The translations under genes were made by a program, and so were the position numbers. A stretch of 64,000 nucleotides of DNA, from contig WION01000102.1 of assembly GCA_015039365.1 (NCBI GenBank), forward strand, positions 94,645 through 158,644, in the 5' to 3' direction. Positions 34,599 through 48,100 of the stretch are shown piece by piece. Source of the DNA: Amanita rubescens (lineage: Eukaryota; Basidiomycota; Agaricomycetes; Agaricales; Amanitaceae). The notes beneath the pieces were generated by a model that made no database searches, had not been told where the DNA came from, and worked only from the letters and a program-made list of their open reading frames with translations. Numbering within the stretch: position 1 is the stretch's first letter; each line of letters begins with the position of its first letter.

Positions 34599-36219
34599 GT
34601 TGTTATGTATCTTTCGTTTGGCTAGCAGTCCGGATTAGCTTGAAAATGTGAGATGAATCGGAGTTGGAGAGTAAGCCTTCAAAAAACAATGTGCAACGTA
34701 GCAGCGTGTGGGTACAAGAAAAAGCTGTAGCTTTGAGGTTGTTTGAGCGACTGGTTCAACTGTCATTGTCGTGTGAGCTGGCTGACATAAGGCCGACACG
34801 TGACCCTTGCCACCGCCTTGACAACTGTTCACCCGCACAACCGTGATGGCGCACTGGCCCTCTCTGCTCTGTACTGCCTTCCGGACTTTACACACCACCT
34901 TCTCCCCTTCTGCTTCCATGCCTCCCACACATGTACTGACTACATCCAGCCTTGCAGACACCGATCTCAATACCTTCCTCCTGCCCAATTTCATCTCTGC
35001 CTATACTCCCCATCTCCACCACTGAGTCAGCATCTCCTTCAAGTCTCTGATGAAGTTGGAATTCCTCTACTTATTGTAGAGTCCAACACAGCAGCACAGT
35101 GCCATGGTACTGAGAAAGGAACCTACTTACTGAGAAGGTAAGAGTGAGTTTGAGGGGCTTATAGGAGCTAGAGGCTCAACTATAGACAGTAGATGAGAGT
35201 AGGAAGTTGGGAGGGAACAATGAATTGTCCCTCCTTATATATTGTACCAGATACTATCATACAAATATGTGTAAACTATTCTATCTACAGACCTTATCCT
35301 ATTGGATGATAAGGTGTGTAAATATAACACAGCTATCATCATATTGACTCATCATATGACATTCTTCTAGTCATAAATGATTTGACAGAAATTATAGACT
35401 TGACAGATTGCTGTAGTATGACAATATATGACAATATATGATTCATAAGGAATCATATGTAGTAACTATGATGCAAGCATATTAATAACTACTTAATTTA
35501 TACTAATGGAGATAGATAAGATAAGATAAGATATATATATAATATATTGTTTTATATATTTTCATCAGTCTCATTGTCCATAATCCTCCAGGCCTCTCAT
35601 CTCGTGCTATATGAGTACGAGTCTATCCTTTGCCAGTTACACTCCGACGTGGATTTGAAGGTTGGGCTTCAACTGGGTAGCTCATTGTTCATGTGCCCCT
35701 TTCCTTGAACAGTATAGAATTCAACTGATTGAAGTGTCACTGCTTAACTTAATCCGTAGATGGTAGGTTTCCCGTTGAATTCCGTATACTATGCATAGGT
35801 AGCTCCAATTTGAATGTAGTACACATGGTCACAAGGTGTCCAGATAATTATCATGGTAGTGATGGATAGGATATGGGTGTCGATACTGCTAGCTCGGCGA
35901 ATATGAATTAATAGTACTTTTGTCGAGGCTATCGCGATCCGTTTAAGTATTCCCAAGTTGAGCGGTGCCGGGAAAGGAACCGACACTCGTATAGGTGTCT
36001 ATATACTGGAAACCAATGAAATATAAACATATAAGTCATTTCGTAAATTGAGCGAAGGGTAACAAAGCTCACGGATGATAGGAGATCAGAATTATCGAGT
36101 GCGGAATTCGGAAAAGTGGACGGACTTTGTGATGAGGGCGATAATTGAAGATGCTGATACGCCAATAGTAGTAGAGCATCGTTCATACTGATAGATTGAT
36201 ATGATGTGGATGACACTCT
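34599..36219. other. intergenic, including an AT-rich stretch
   Basis: 34.6-34.8 kb is the upstream flank shared with about 41.17-41.29 kb. 35.1-35.6 kb is AT-rich compared with the rest of the window and is entered separately. I see no gene. Confidence 0.4.
35052..35640. repeat. possible solo LTR or retroelement remnant
   Basis: Begins near a short inverted repeat (gttggaattc...agagtccaac), has a TATA-like run (ccttatatattg at about 35233) and is very AT-rich to about 35560. This resembles Ty1/copia-type LTRs of basidiomycetes, but I could not define both ends or a target duplication, and no gag or pol frame is present. Confidence 0.3.
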
Positions 36220-37792
36220 TTGCGTCGTTTCGGAACTGGGATGAGAACTCGAACGCGCGGAGAGTGTATCAGCATCAGTGAAGCCATCAGCGTTCTATTT
36301 CGGTCAATTTCAGCTTCTGAGGTCGAGCCGAGGAAGCGATACACTTACGCTAAATATTTCTGGCCGATGGACGGCCTGAATATCATAAATCAAGTACAGG
36401 TTATTCATACGTTGGGCGGTGACAGTGAAATTTAAATGCTCACCCCACATGAAGCCATTTGTGATGCGCTGTTTACGGTAGCTGAGTCCGATGATTCATT
36501 TGGAAGTTCTACAGGATCTAGAAACTGGTGCGACCAAAAGCATTAGCAGATTGAGCAACGGCAATATCGAAATGACTTTCTCACACGACGTGGACGCCGA
36601 TACACATGCGGAAACGTTAGAAAAGCATTGTTCGTACACTGAGCCATTACGATATGCTTACGACGAATTTGAAAGGAAGTACGGGCAACGGCTCGAGATC
36701 CTTTGAAAGCGTAAGAGGCTGATGCGGCCGAAAAGATTAGTACAATATCAGTTATGGAAAGTGGCACGGGTAGAAGGGAGTTCTCACAGATAGTAGAGAC
36801 TAGTAGGCGAAATAGAACGATCGTAAAGCATTATCAATAGAAGACGTGAATCTGCTCACCGTCATACTGGATGTTGACAATGCTTCTTCCTGCGTCTCGT
36901 GATAGAATGGATTTCGAACGGAAACTCTACGGTTGGTTAGGTCTTGAGTGGACTAAAAAAAAAAAAGAGATGGATGGTACCGGTGTAATGTCTGACTATA
37001 TGCAGCGCCAAAACAATAAAAGAACCGCCCTAGTGGTCCAACCCATAAATGGGAGTGAGTTACGCGTTCGATCGCAGGCATCTTGTGATAATTGTTATGG
37101 GTCCTAGCGGTTCAGCAAGAGCATCAACGTGCTTATTATGACCTACATCACAATAAAGAATGTTGACAATACGTTCTGGCTGGAACGTCATTGAGGGCGG
37201 TCGTCATCCTCCGAGAATCTGGGATCTGGCGTTCATCATAAACGAGTCGGACGGGGTAAAAGAAAGGCTTGAGCCAATCAACCCGGTGAATGATGATGAC
37301 AATAAAAGGCTGAGAGGCTTGGTTGCCGTTGTTGGGGCGTATTGACAATTGTTAGCGTGGCTGTCAAGGTAACCATCAGCAAGATTCAATTTTCATTTTC
37401 CTTTCTCGTCCAGCCTCACCCGTACACAGCGTCAATTATAATAAGTACTTCAAAGGCTCCCCGCTCGGCGACGTACTGTACGCGTACGACGGTTAAGTCA
37501 ACGAAGAGTGACACGCTGACAGCCAACTAACACACTCTCTTCGTCATCTTTTCCACTTCAAGTGGCAAGTTACACCATGTAGTTGGTTCGCCTTTGGACC
37601 ATACCTCGGGATGATGGCAACCAACGCCCCCAGTATGTTAATTATCTTGGTGGACCGTCTGCGGGAGCCTGAAGCTCGTGGTGCTATCATCAGGATAACT
37701 TGATACGCCGTGGTTTGCGCGCTGGCAGCGGTTGCAAGGATGGATTTCGACGAGTCATTGGCGCTGTCAAAAGTAAGATTTGAACATAGCCT
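36220..37792. other. intergenic with possible decayed kinase fragment
   Basis: No intact gene. At about 37108-37160 the sequence (ttcagcaagagcatcaacg and what follows) aligns with the intron before the C-lobe exon of the third kinase domain at 45,496-45,548, including the caataaagaa end. This suggests a relic of a kinase copy. Plus-strand frames at 36220-36435 and 36491-36706 have no other support. Confidence 0.3.
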
Positions 37793-38519
37793 TCAGTCTT
37801 CCAGCGATATCGATAATGACGGTTTTCTTAGGTTCTGATGGAGCATCCGAAGCAGGTTGTTGCACCTCCGGCCGCGTGCGAACGTCGGATGAGTAGAAGG
37901 ATCATCGGGCGGACAGTGGCCCATCTCAGAGTCCACCCCTGCCCCCTCCTGCACCACAAAGGACCCTTCAGCAGCTATAACCGCGCTCAGTTGCCGTGGG
38001 AGATCGGGACGGGGTCCTGGGGAATTTTGGAGCTTGTATGCCCCTCTACGAGTGAGACGATGCCTCGAGTTCCGCTTCCACACATGCTCCTTGGTTCCTC
38101 CCTTCTCGTTCCGACAACATGATGGTCACTTACCATCCGGTCATTCCCGTTCAAGTCTCATTTGTCCCCTCACCGCTCAGTCATTCCGACTCGCTCCCAT
38201 GTCGTCCACCTATGTCTATCATAGATATACGACATGAGGCTTTACAACTGCCGCTCTTGTGCTCTCCTCCTGGCGATACGGGATACTGTTCATTCCGTTT
38301 TGTCTTTAGATAGACTTGTGGGAGGCAGACGTAGGATGGCGGTGGTTCAGGAGTGTGGTGGACGTATTCTTCGCCACGTCTGGCACCTCGACGACGACTG
38401 CCTATCATCCCTGGACTCTGCACCGCGGGCGGGTTTTCGTTGTCGAACATGTCGTGCAGAGTTTGACACCTTAAAAACTCATCGAGACCAATCATTTTGT
38501 GACTCTGCGTGTTCGCCAT
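37793..38519 (-). CDS. possible hypothetical gene, weak
   Basis: Two minus-strand frames (38519-38181, starting MANTQSHKMIGLDEFLRCQT, and 38083-37793) could be exons of one gene, rich in Arg, Pro and Ser, with no recognised domain. A plus-strand frame (38234-38521) overlaps fully and contains FRCRTCRAEFDTLKTH, a zinc-finger-like string, so the coding strand is not certain. Confidence 0.2.
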
Positions 38520-38764
38520 GATCTCTCTAGCCCAGCTGCTATGACGTGAATGCTAATGTGGTTTTAGGCCAATCGCCAACAGGTGAGCTATGGATATGAT
38601 GAGGGTGATTTTTGAGAATATATTCAATAGCAACGAGCGGACAAGACAGGTGTACACGAGTCGGGGAGAATCAGACTTTTACATTACATGGTGGGGGCGG
38701 ACGCCAGCGTCTGCAGCCAGCCGATAGCGGCGTGGTGGGTATTGGATGACGGTGGATGACAGCC

Positions 38765-39520
38765 TTACTTTTCGTCTTGGGGTAACGGCCCAGTCGTATC
38801 CCCCGGATAAGCCGCGCGATGCTGCAGCCACTTCTGTACAGCTTGCAGGTGGTAGTCCGGGTTGAAATCGAGCCATTTGTTACATATATTGCGAAGAACA
38901 CGCGCCATCAAAATTTTGAACATGACGGATCTTCGGAGAAAACCGCGTCGAGCTCATCCGGTACAGAGCTGTTTTTGCTATTGATGTTGTAATTAAGACG
39001 GGTTAGACATGCTGGCAGTGACTATACGTACACTTTCTTTGCAAGGCAGTTCTTTCGATGTAGATTCCAGGGAATGGAACAATATGTAGAATTAGGTCGT
39101 AATTTGATCCACTTATCGCAGGAGGCACAGAGAACGCGATAAGGCTCGAGTTTAGCGACGTATGGATCAGCTTTGAAGTCCTTGATCCGCTCTTTTTCTG
39201 TGCGCTTTACCCTACGCCGAGGTTTGGCAAGGGGTTGAGAAACTATCTCTGCAGTGCTTTTTCGAGTTTGTACCACAACCTCGTTTGATGATTGCTGCGG
39301 CACAGAACTAAAATAGAAGTAGTTACGTTTCTAATGCGCCTCTAGGACGAGGAGCCACATACCACGCCTCTCGGTGAGCTTCCCAATGTTTGACTGTAAA
39401 TTCGCCAGTGTCTTCATCTACAAAGCTCACGGAGGTGCCGCACTGCTCACAAGTAATGCGTCCCTTTTCATACCCACCTTGAGCCACGTCACTCTCAGCG
39501 TCCTGAGGTAACCCGGTGAC
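38765..39520 (-). pseudogene. decayed copy of three-finger gene
   Basis: Copy of 32245-33013. Finger 2 (VLCASCDKWIKL) is intact. In finger 3 the first Cys is Arg (VLRNIC) and the last is Tyr (HRAAY), and there is a one-base deletion just upstream (AAATTTTGATGGCG against AAATTTGATGTGGCG). A deletion also removes the MLKR start found in copy 1. Loss of ligands plus frameshift indicates a pseudogene. Confidence 0.7.
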
Positions 39521-39611
39521 AGCTTAAGTAGAATGATGGCGGTAAACTAAAACACTCACGGGTGGTGTAGCGGGCTGACACAGGATCAAAAACGTTATTA
39601 TAATCTGTTCT

Positions 39612-41100
39612 TCACGAACTTGGTATGCATACCGTGGTAGTAAATGATAACGTGGGAGATGTGTCTCGCCGTATCTCGTAGTTGAGTGAACTCAGAGATG
39701 CAGATTCAGACATATCCATGCTCTCAGTGACGTCCTTCATTCTTGGTCTTTGTGACGGTTCCTGTACCCAACAACGCTGAATCATCTTCCATGCCACATC
39801 ACTCAGAAATGGCTCTTCTATTCGAGGCGGACGTGTACCTCGAGTGACGAGGGTCATAATTTGGAACTCTGGTTTAGCGGAAAAAGGTATGCTATCAAAA
39901 TGGATCTAAGCGATTTAGTAAGGTACCGCGCCAGGATGTTCATTAAGACATACTTCGTAATATAGACATCCGAACGCATATACATCCGACATTTGCGTTC
40001 TCGTCGGATATTCAGCAGAGGGGTCGTCGGCATCCTCGAAGCAGCCGAATAACTCTGGAGCTGAAAAGTTCGCGTGTTTCGTTCCGCTTTGGGTATTCGT
40101 AGCTTCCGAGAGTCGACTTAGCCCAAAGTCTCCAATTTGAACATGGAGGTTGTCATCCAAGAGGACGTTTTCCTGTAGGGAATGGTGAACGTGTGAAAAT
40201 AGCGTTTCTCAGGTAGAATACCCCGCGGATATCGCCATGAACTGCGCCTTCTGAATGAATGTATTTGATGCCCTGTGCCACTTCCAGCATCTGCCGAGAA
40301 GAATGAATGCTAGTGTCAAAGGAGAGGGAAAAAGGGAAAAAAAAGACATACACGTTCTTCTATCTCAGTCGTTGAGGGATTTCTTCTTTTTCGCCATTGG
40401 GCAAGCGTACCATTCTTCATATAGGGTGACACGAGAAAGAACTGCGGTGCCATTTCATCTTCAATCACATAGATTCCTATAAATTGTAGTACAAACTCGT
40501 GCTCAAGGGATCCCCACATCAAGGCCTCTCGACAGAATGTCTGTTGGAGCTGAAGTCAGTAATAACAATAGAAATGATGTGGAGAAACTCACAACTTGAT
40601 TGTCTGGTTTGTACAGGACCTTCAACGCGACAATTTTCCCTCTCCATTCACCCTTAAACACGCGCCCAAACCCCCCACCACCGATGTACTTGCGCTCCGC
40701 TGGCATAACGATGCCAGTCACGACCAAAGATGCCGGTATAACTGGCACCTTTGACGCGACTTTGAGCATTAAGCGTCGTGCTCGGCGGTTCATGTCCACT
40801 GCACGGGCGCGTCCTGTTGACAAACAATTCCAACGAAGCAAGTGGAGTACAAAATCCGGAAAAATTCTGGCATCGGTTGCCTAGTCCCGCAGCGCTGACG
40901 AAGTCTTCTCTTGATAGGAGTTTCGACATGAGTTCAATGATTGTGACATTTACGACAGACGCGATAGAAGAACCTGGCTAAAGTATGCGCCGTAAGTATC
41001 GTATATTGTATGTAACGCCTTGAGACGATGCCAACTGCTTTTCATTTAGAATTGAGAGTAGAGACGAAAGGGAACGGTTGTCGGTGGAATCTTGCTTCAT
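39612..41100 (-). pseudogene. decayed copy of TKL-type kinase
   Basis: Copy of 33015-34598 with start exon at 41100 (MKQDSTDNRSLSSLLSILN). An 8-base deletion in the N-module (near 40882, where copy 1 encodes TEATDAK) shifts the frame, and the first splice donor is altered (CAGTTGGC against CAGGTTTGC). Downstream exons are still open: loop GGGGFGRV, VALKVL, VHGDIRG, IGDFGLSR, SAPELFG, and C-lobe DVAWKMIQRCWVQEPSQRP. The body is little diverged, so inactivation is probably recent. Confidence 0.72.
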
Positions 41101-42362
41101 ATTTTGCGAGGTTGTATGGCGAGGTCAATGGCGTCTGGATGCCTTTCGTTCGGTTAGCACTCCAAATTAGCTTGAGACTGTGAGATGGATGCTGGGTGTA
41201 CTTCAAAACACTGTAGAAGCGTGTGGATTTGAGGTTGTTTAAGCTGCTGAGTCCGACTGCCATTCTAGTAGTGTGCGCTGACCCTTGACATGCCCAAGAC
41301 GTGAGGAAGAACCTTATAATAAAAGCAATACAAGGCTGTCGCCTCGAGGATGTAGAAGCTGGTTGCCATTTTGATGTTGTCCGAGTCAAAACTTGTGAGA
41401 TTTCCGTAATGTTCGGAATTTAGCCTAGTGGCTGACATAAGCGAGATCCTCTTCTGCCACCCAGATTCTCCCTGCGCGCGTCCATAACCCTCCACCGCCC
41501 TACAAGTCTTAAGATCCCCCACAGCCCCGCACCCCTTCTCCCCCCAGGAATCACATACATTACCTAAAAGTACAACCCAAGGGTGTCCCCGCATCATTCA
41601 TAAGCCTCATGTACAGCGAAAACCTGCCGTCCAATTACCTTGATACCGGTTCTGGCAGGTCTCAAGAGTTTGATCCCTGAGGAATTCGTGTCAAATATGC
41701 TCAGTTTGAGTCACACGTGTGCGCTGAGCTCCTTCCTTCGCCTTCTTTGACGTGATCACTGTCACCTCCCGCAGCCAATTCATAAACCACCTGTCTGATG
41801 GCGATGATTTTATCCTCGCTAAATTATGGTTCAACTATATAAGACCGTAACAATGAATGAGAAGCACGAATAAGGGCAGTAATCTCTTGGGGTTTTCTGA
41901 TGATGGATTATTCAATGCAATTAATGAGCGAGTCATCCGAGTCCTCATCCGGCACATATGGGCGCTGATGAGAACCAGATCCGATCATGTATGGAAATGA
42001 CTGATCTGAAGAATTGCGCTTATCAGGCATGGACGATCTCTAACACATTCTCGTCCTTGCGCCACTCTTTCTCTGGCAGCCCCCCACTTGGAATGCCCTT
42101 TCGTCTAGAAAAGGATCGTCTCGGTATTCAAAATCAGGGACCGTTGAATGGTACTGACACGTGGGCTTGTTGGTTGGTATATATTCGTGTCCATCCCGAG
42201 AGATCAACTTTCAGCATAGTTCTATACTTTTCGACGGGGATACAAAGGCGGGCAAAGGAAAATCCACCCAATAACTGAGATAAGACGACGCTTGAGGGAG
42301 ATTCGTTTTCATGACAGTTATCTGATTCGACGATTATCCGGCTTTCCAAATCCCATTCGAAT
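41101..42362. other. intergenic, no supported gene
   Basis: 41.1-41.29 kb is shared flank of the segmental duplication. A plus-strand frame at 41958-42278 has no recognisable domain and overlaps the 3' side of the next gene. Confidence 0.4.
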
Positions 42363-45165
42363 TAGTACTTTGAGCATTGAGCATATGACCAACTGATGTC
42401 AAACCGGTGAAGTACACCCGATGAATTAAAAGATGGTCTGACAAAGCTATCGTAATGACAGCCAATAAACCTTGCCCTATGTGGAAGTTACACTGGTCAA
42501 TTAAAAGAAATCCAACGTAACGCTAAACCCCGCATATAAACATCGGCGTGGAGAACAAATTAGGTCGAAACTCACCTTTCCCATGGCCGTTCTTTGTACA
42601 TGAGAACGCCCCGCACCTCGACGTTGTCTAATTCAAGCCCTAATTGGAATTCTGGAATAAAAGAGTGACAAAATTCACTCGACAGCTAATAGGATACGCT
42701 ACCTGTGTAGAATCCACCAGATTTATGCATAGTCGAATTTTGTTTGAAAGTAGGTAACGAGGAGAGATCGACTGTCCATTTGCATATTTCAGTCGTCTCT
42801 CCCTCGTCAGTATACCTAAAAACTTTGTGTGATTCACTGGCGAAAATTGTTGTGACAAACATAGAGTCTAGAGGGATAGGAGTCAAGACGCGTCCCTGAA
42901 CACATAACAAGTTAGTACCTAGCGCGTTGTGTGAGAATTTGCTAGGTGTATGATTGATATTAGACACGAAGATTCGAAAATACTACTTGAATGAGCCACT
43001 CGCCAATATTTGAATGTTGGCCGTTGCCTACATACAAGATGAGAAGCGAACTTCAGAATAAGACCGCTACAGACCCTTTTCTAATAGTAGCACCCTTTAC
43101 GAGCAGATATTGAAGCCTGTGGAACCATAAGCTGAGATTCGTCCAATTGTTTACTCAATAAAAAACATACCTATTTTGACATGTTCTGGCCCCCGCATCA
43201 TTCATTATGATGTATTTTGGTCGTTTCTCCAAGTCTTCTCTCTCCGCAGGAAGTTTAACCTCCCGTCCAAAGTATTAGTAAGGTAAGCTTCAAAAATATA
43301 GACAAACATACCCCGATCATATATGAACGAGGTGCCGTAACAGACGCCATGAGCTGCTTCCTTGACAGACCATATCGGGCTGCTCCTTGTAATATCACGG
43401 TGTCTGCATTCGCAGGTCTTTCAATGATCCCAATTTTCGACGCAAATTTGTCCTTCATATAGGTAGACACGCACGTTCCCATAAGATGACGTCTTACATA
43501 CCTCGACGCGCTTCTTTAGATATTCATTTCCAGCAAAACCACCCACGATGAGAAGTGCATCGATCGGCTGGTCCATTTTTGTCATTTGTTCCTCGATCAA
43601 AGCAAGAACCTATTGTTTAATATGCACAATAAGAGATGGCAAATCAAAAAAGTGTGATAACACAGACCTGGTTAACTACTGGGTCAAAGACCAAGTCGTG
43701 AAGTAGATTCCCGGGTATGACAAGCTGACCGTCTACAAGAAATGTAGAGGAATCATTTGGATCCGCAGAATTGAGGCAAGTGAAGAACGAAGTGCCTATA
43801 CAAATAGAATTCGCCATTAGGAAATTCGTCACAACCTTGAAGACTCACGGTCATCGTGGTACATCAATTTTTCTGTCTTGGAAAACAAATCCACTGTGAC
43901 ATAAATGAGCGAATGACGCATCAAGGTCGTTTCCAGTACTCACGAAAATGGGCCAATGACGCTTCATCACGAAGTACTGGGTGGTCAAACAGAAGGAGCT
44001 AGGATCAACCTAAGTTCAACGATCATCTCAAACTAAACCTGTTATCAAATCTTACTTCAATAAGCTCCCTGAATCTAAGATCCAGAAACACGCTTCCGCA
44101 ATTTTGACCTGATCGCGTGCAGATTTCGCTAATATCTGGATCGGCCAGCCGACCGCCTGTCTGTTATCTCATGTATTACTGAAGTCTAAGTATCGGAGGA
44201 GCGGGTTACCTGGTAAACCTGAGAAATGGTCAATCAGTGAAAAGAACCGAGGCCCGCGGTGACGGATTCTTACTGCAATGTCACAGGTTCCACCCCCTGC
44301 ATCTAGAATCATGAAGTTCTGAGCCGGCCTTACACTGTGAACGTCTGCAAGAAAAGCGGCCGCCGCCTCTGACTCAGTGACGATGTGAAGGCGATCCAGA
44401 ACAAATCCGGCTTTCATAGCTGCCTCCCGCATTTTGTCGCAACACTTCGGGTTCCATACAGCCGGAACGGTCAAACAAACATCTGAATAATCCAGAAAAC
44501 TTTAGCGGAAGTTCCAATGATGTGGAAGCGAACATACTCAGATCTGCCTCTACACCAACATCCTTTGTTATCTCATCCTTGGCGTATTGCCACATGCACT
44601 GCAAAAAATCGGTTATCAAGTCGATGACTTGCTTTCCTTGCTGTCATGTTGTCAGTTCTTTTTCTAAAACAGGAGAATGAATGGAGACGGACCGGTAAAC
44701 CTGGAAACCGCGCGTCAATGCTTTTTCCACTGTGCAGGATTTGCGACTCGAACAATAGTTTGAACCACTCGCATCGTACAGCGCCGTCAGGAATCGGATT
44801 CGCATTCTTGGCTTCAAGTCCCCAGGCTATGACTTGGCCATTCCGGTCATACAGTAAACACGTTGGTATCTAAAGGCAGAACAGTTAGTTTTGCGCAGGA
44901 GGCTGAAAACGGTTTATACACGCTTTTCTGAATGTTTCATTAGATCCCGGCCATTTCAATACTTGTCTGACTTTTCCATCGGTACCACGAGGAGAATAGT
45001 AGGCCTGAAATACAGAGGAAATAAGTGGTAATATTGTCTTGTGTAATAACTTGACTTACGACACCAGAAAAGGCGGTACCTATAATAGCGACAGTCAGAA
45101 GCTCATTGTGCTCTAAGAAACGGAGATTTACCGAAATCAATGGCAACCGATATCGTGCCTTCCTC
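42363..45165 (-). other. Hsp70 (HSPA12-like) domain of the fusion protein
   Basis: Actin-like ATPase fold inferred from phosphate-1 (IDFGTAFSGV, usually GTT), phosphate-2 ([12 protein letters not shown]) and adenosine ([11 protein letters not shown]) motifs in the right order. It has the C-terminal beta segment usual in basidiomycete HSPA12-type proteins (GETTEICKW, then [11 protein letters not shown]), not a classical peptide-binding lid. At least ten small exons. It has no visible start codon of its own: its first codons share an exon with the kinase C-lobe. Probably ATP-binding; chaperone function is not established for this subfamily. Confidence 0.85.
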
Positions 45166-48100
45166 CGCTGGAAGCGACAAATTTGAAGATCTTGAAGGCA
45201 AATGAGAAGGCGCGGGTATCGGAGTTCTAGCGACAGTCTGGGAATAAGTGGACATCGGTGTTGACGAACCGCCCGGAGCCATTTTCCAAGACCTCATGGT
45301 CTTGACAATATCCCCTATGGCGGGTCTTCGCCACTTGTCAACCCAACAGCGACGGATTAACCTCCAAGGATCGTCACTCATTGGCGGATTATCCAGTCGG
45401 GGCGGGAGGTCCCCTTGCAAGACAAGCAACATGATTTGCGTGTCTTCTGTGTGTGCGAAGGGCGCACTGTTATAGTGGATCTGCGCAATTCGCTATTCAG
45501 CAGGAGCACCAACGTATTCTCGTTATTACTTGCCTCGTAATAAAGACAACCAAAGGCATAAATGTCAGATGCTTCTGTCCTCTCTATGGTATCGCCTGAG
45601 CCAGATCCGGCGCTCTTGGCATGCTCAAATAGCTCTGGGGCCGCAAAGTTGTAACGTAGAGTTTGAGAAGGTGTATCCGAATGTTGGCTTAATCCGAAAT
45701 CAGCAATTTGGGCATGAAGATCGGAATCAAGAAAGATATTGTCCTATCAGATAGGGATCAGCATGCTAATAATAATAATATGATTACGATACCCCGCAAA
45801 GGTCACCGTGAACCACGCCTTCCGAATGGAGGTAGCGAATACCCCGGGCAACTTCCAACATCTTCTGAGAGTTAGATATTCAAAAAGCTAAAGTAAGTGA
45901 AAGCATACGCGTTTTTCTACTTCCCAAGGCCGCGGGTGAGTTTTCTTACGCCATTGGGCTAGAGTGCCGTTTGGCGTATAGGGTGTCACAAGGTAGGATT
46001 GTGACATTGATTGCGGCTCGTAGACCCCTAGGAACGGCAGCACGAAACTGTGCTGAAGAGATCCCCAGGTCAACGCTTTGCGACAAAACTCCTGATTGAA
46101 CGTAATTCAGGAAAATGGCGCAAAAAGATCAATCGGAAGCACTGTACAATATCATTATCACGAGTTCTGGTTAATACTTTGAGTGTAGCAGGCGACCCGT
46201 GCAGTCCGCCCTTGACCACGGACCCTGCAACACTACACTCGGCCGGTAGGGTGATTCCCGCCAGTACCAAGGAATTTGGTATAACAGGCACTTTCTTTAC
46301 GATTTCGGACATCAACTTTCTTGCCCGCCGTTTGGTTTTCAAACTCTCTTCAGGATCTGGAGAGGAATGGTTACGAATCACATAAAGCATAAAGTCTAAC
46401 AGGATCTTGGCGTCTGAAGCATCGGTTAGCGCTTTTGCGGCATCATCGTAATCGTCCCGGGACAACAGGCTGTGAAAGAGATCGATTGACGTTGTGGTAA
46501 CCACAGACGTAATTGATGACGCGGGCTGTCGTTTTATAAGCAGGATATATGCGAACTTTCGTCAATTGTCGCACCTCTCTTTCCCTAAGAATAGAAAGCA
46601 ACGAGAGAAGGGGCCGTCTATCCGAGTTTCGTTGTATCTTTAGGATAACTTCCATCCTTCCCAGCACTTCTTTCATTCCCGGCCGGTCAACTGCTTGTTT
46701 TATCCAGCAGCTCTGAATCAGATCCCAAGCCCCGTCACTCAAAGATGGCTCATCCAATCTAAGCGGAAGTTCTCCCTTGGATACGAGTTCCTTGATTTGA
46801 AGCTCCTCTTCGCCAGCAAAAGAGATTTGATCATAATGAATCTAGATAATCTGGAGATTAAGCAGGCTACTGGTGCAATTGTCATTACTCACCTCGTAAT
46901 AAAGACAGCCAAAAGCATAAACGTCCGACTTTTGTGTCTTCTCCGCATTGTTGTCTGATGCGGAGTCGTCACCTGCTACACATTCAAATAGCTCAGGAGC
47001 CGCAAAATTATAATTCAGCGTCCTGGGATGGGAGCCAGTAGACTCTGAAAGCCGGGCCAATCCAAAATCTGCGATTTGAACATGCAAGTCGTCATCCAAG
47101 AGGATATTATCCTAAAAGAGGGAATTAGTATTTCGATAGGTTGTGGAGAAGGCAGGATACCCCGCAGAGATCGCCGTGAATCACCCCTTCTGAATGGATA
47201 TATTCAATGCCTTGAGCCACTTCCAGAATCTTTCGTCGAGAGTCAGCTTCAATGATAAATCAAAGAAGAGTGCCTTACGCGTTCTTCAATCTCGGCCGTT
47301 GATGGATTTGCTGTTTTCCTCCATTGGGCCAACGTGCCGTTCTTCATATACGGAGAAACAAGGAAGAAACACGACGCCGACTCTTCTTCATAAATGCCCA
47401 AGAAAGGAAGAACAAACTTGTAATTGAGCGATCGCCACATTAACGCCTCTTTACGGAAGTCCTGACCAAATCAACCTTGATGTGTCACGACGACAAGGTT
47501 GAAAAGCTTACAATATCGTTACGGGTTTTGTGTACAACCCTCAAAGCAATAGGCGCTCCCCGCAGTTCTCCTTTGAAAACAGGTCCGGACTCTCCATTAT
47601 CGGCGTTTTCGCGATCGATGGACACAGTAACACCAGTCAAAAACAACGACTTTGGCATAACGCGCGCATTCATTACGACTTTGGTCATCAGCCCTCTCGC
47701 CCGCCGATTCGTGTCCATGATCCCATCCGGATCCGACAAGTAACGGTTGTGAAGCACGTAAAGCATGAAATCCAGTATATTCTTGGCGTCTGAAACATGA
47801 TTTATCTGTTCAGCCACGGTTAGGTAGTCTTCTCTCGACAACAGCCTGTACAAAAGGTCGATACTCGTTGCGTTTACGACGGATGTGATGGGAGCTTTAG
47901 ACTGCTGCCTCATAAGTAGAGCGTATATTCGCGTTTTCGAAAGTCGTCGTACCTTTTTCCCGTTAAGGATGGAAAGCAGAAACGGAAGAGGTCGACTATT
48001 GGAACCCAGCGTAGCCAGCATCCTCGCCGCGACATCTGATATAAATGGTCGTCTCATCGCTTCCTTATCCCAGCACCACCTAATCAACTCCCATACCCAG

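Larger units (their letters stand above)
32157..34810. repeat. segmental duplication, copy 1 (kinase plus zinc fingers)
   Basis: Aligns over its length with about 38680-41290 and contains a kinase gene and a zinc-finger gene in the same order and strand. This copy keeps open frames; copy 2 has indels and lost metal ligands. Confidence 0.85.
38680..41290. repeat. segmental duplication, copy 2 (decayed)
   Basis: Homologous to 32157-34810. Contains pseudogene copies of the zinc-finger gene and of the kinase. Confidence 0.85.

Noticed and set aside
34664..35141. Pro/His/Ser-rich plus-strand frames beside the AT-rich stretch
   Set aside because: Could be retroelement leader sequence, but no gag or pol motif is visible.
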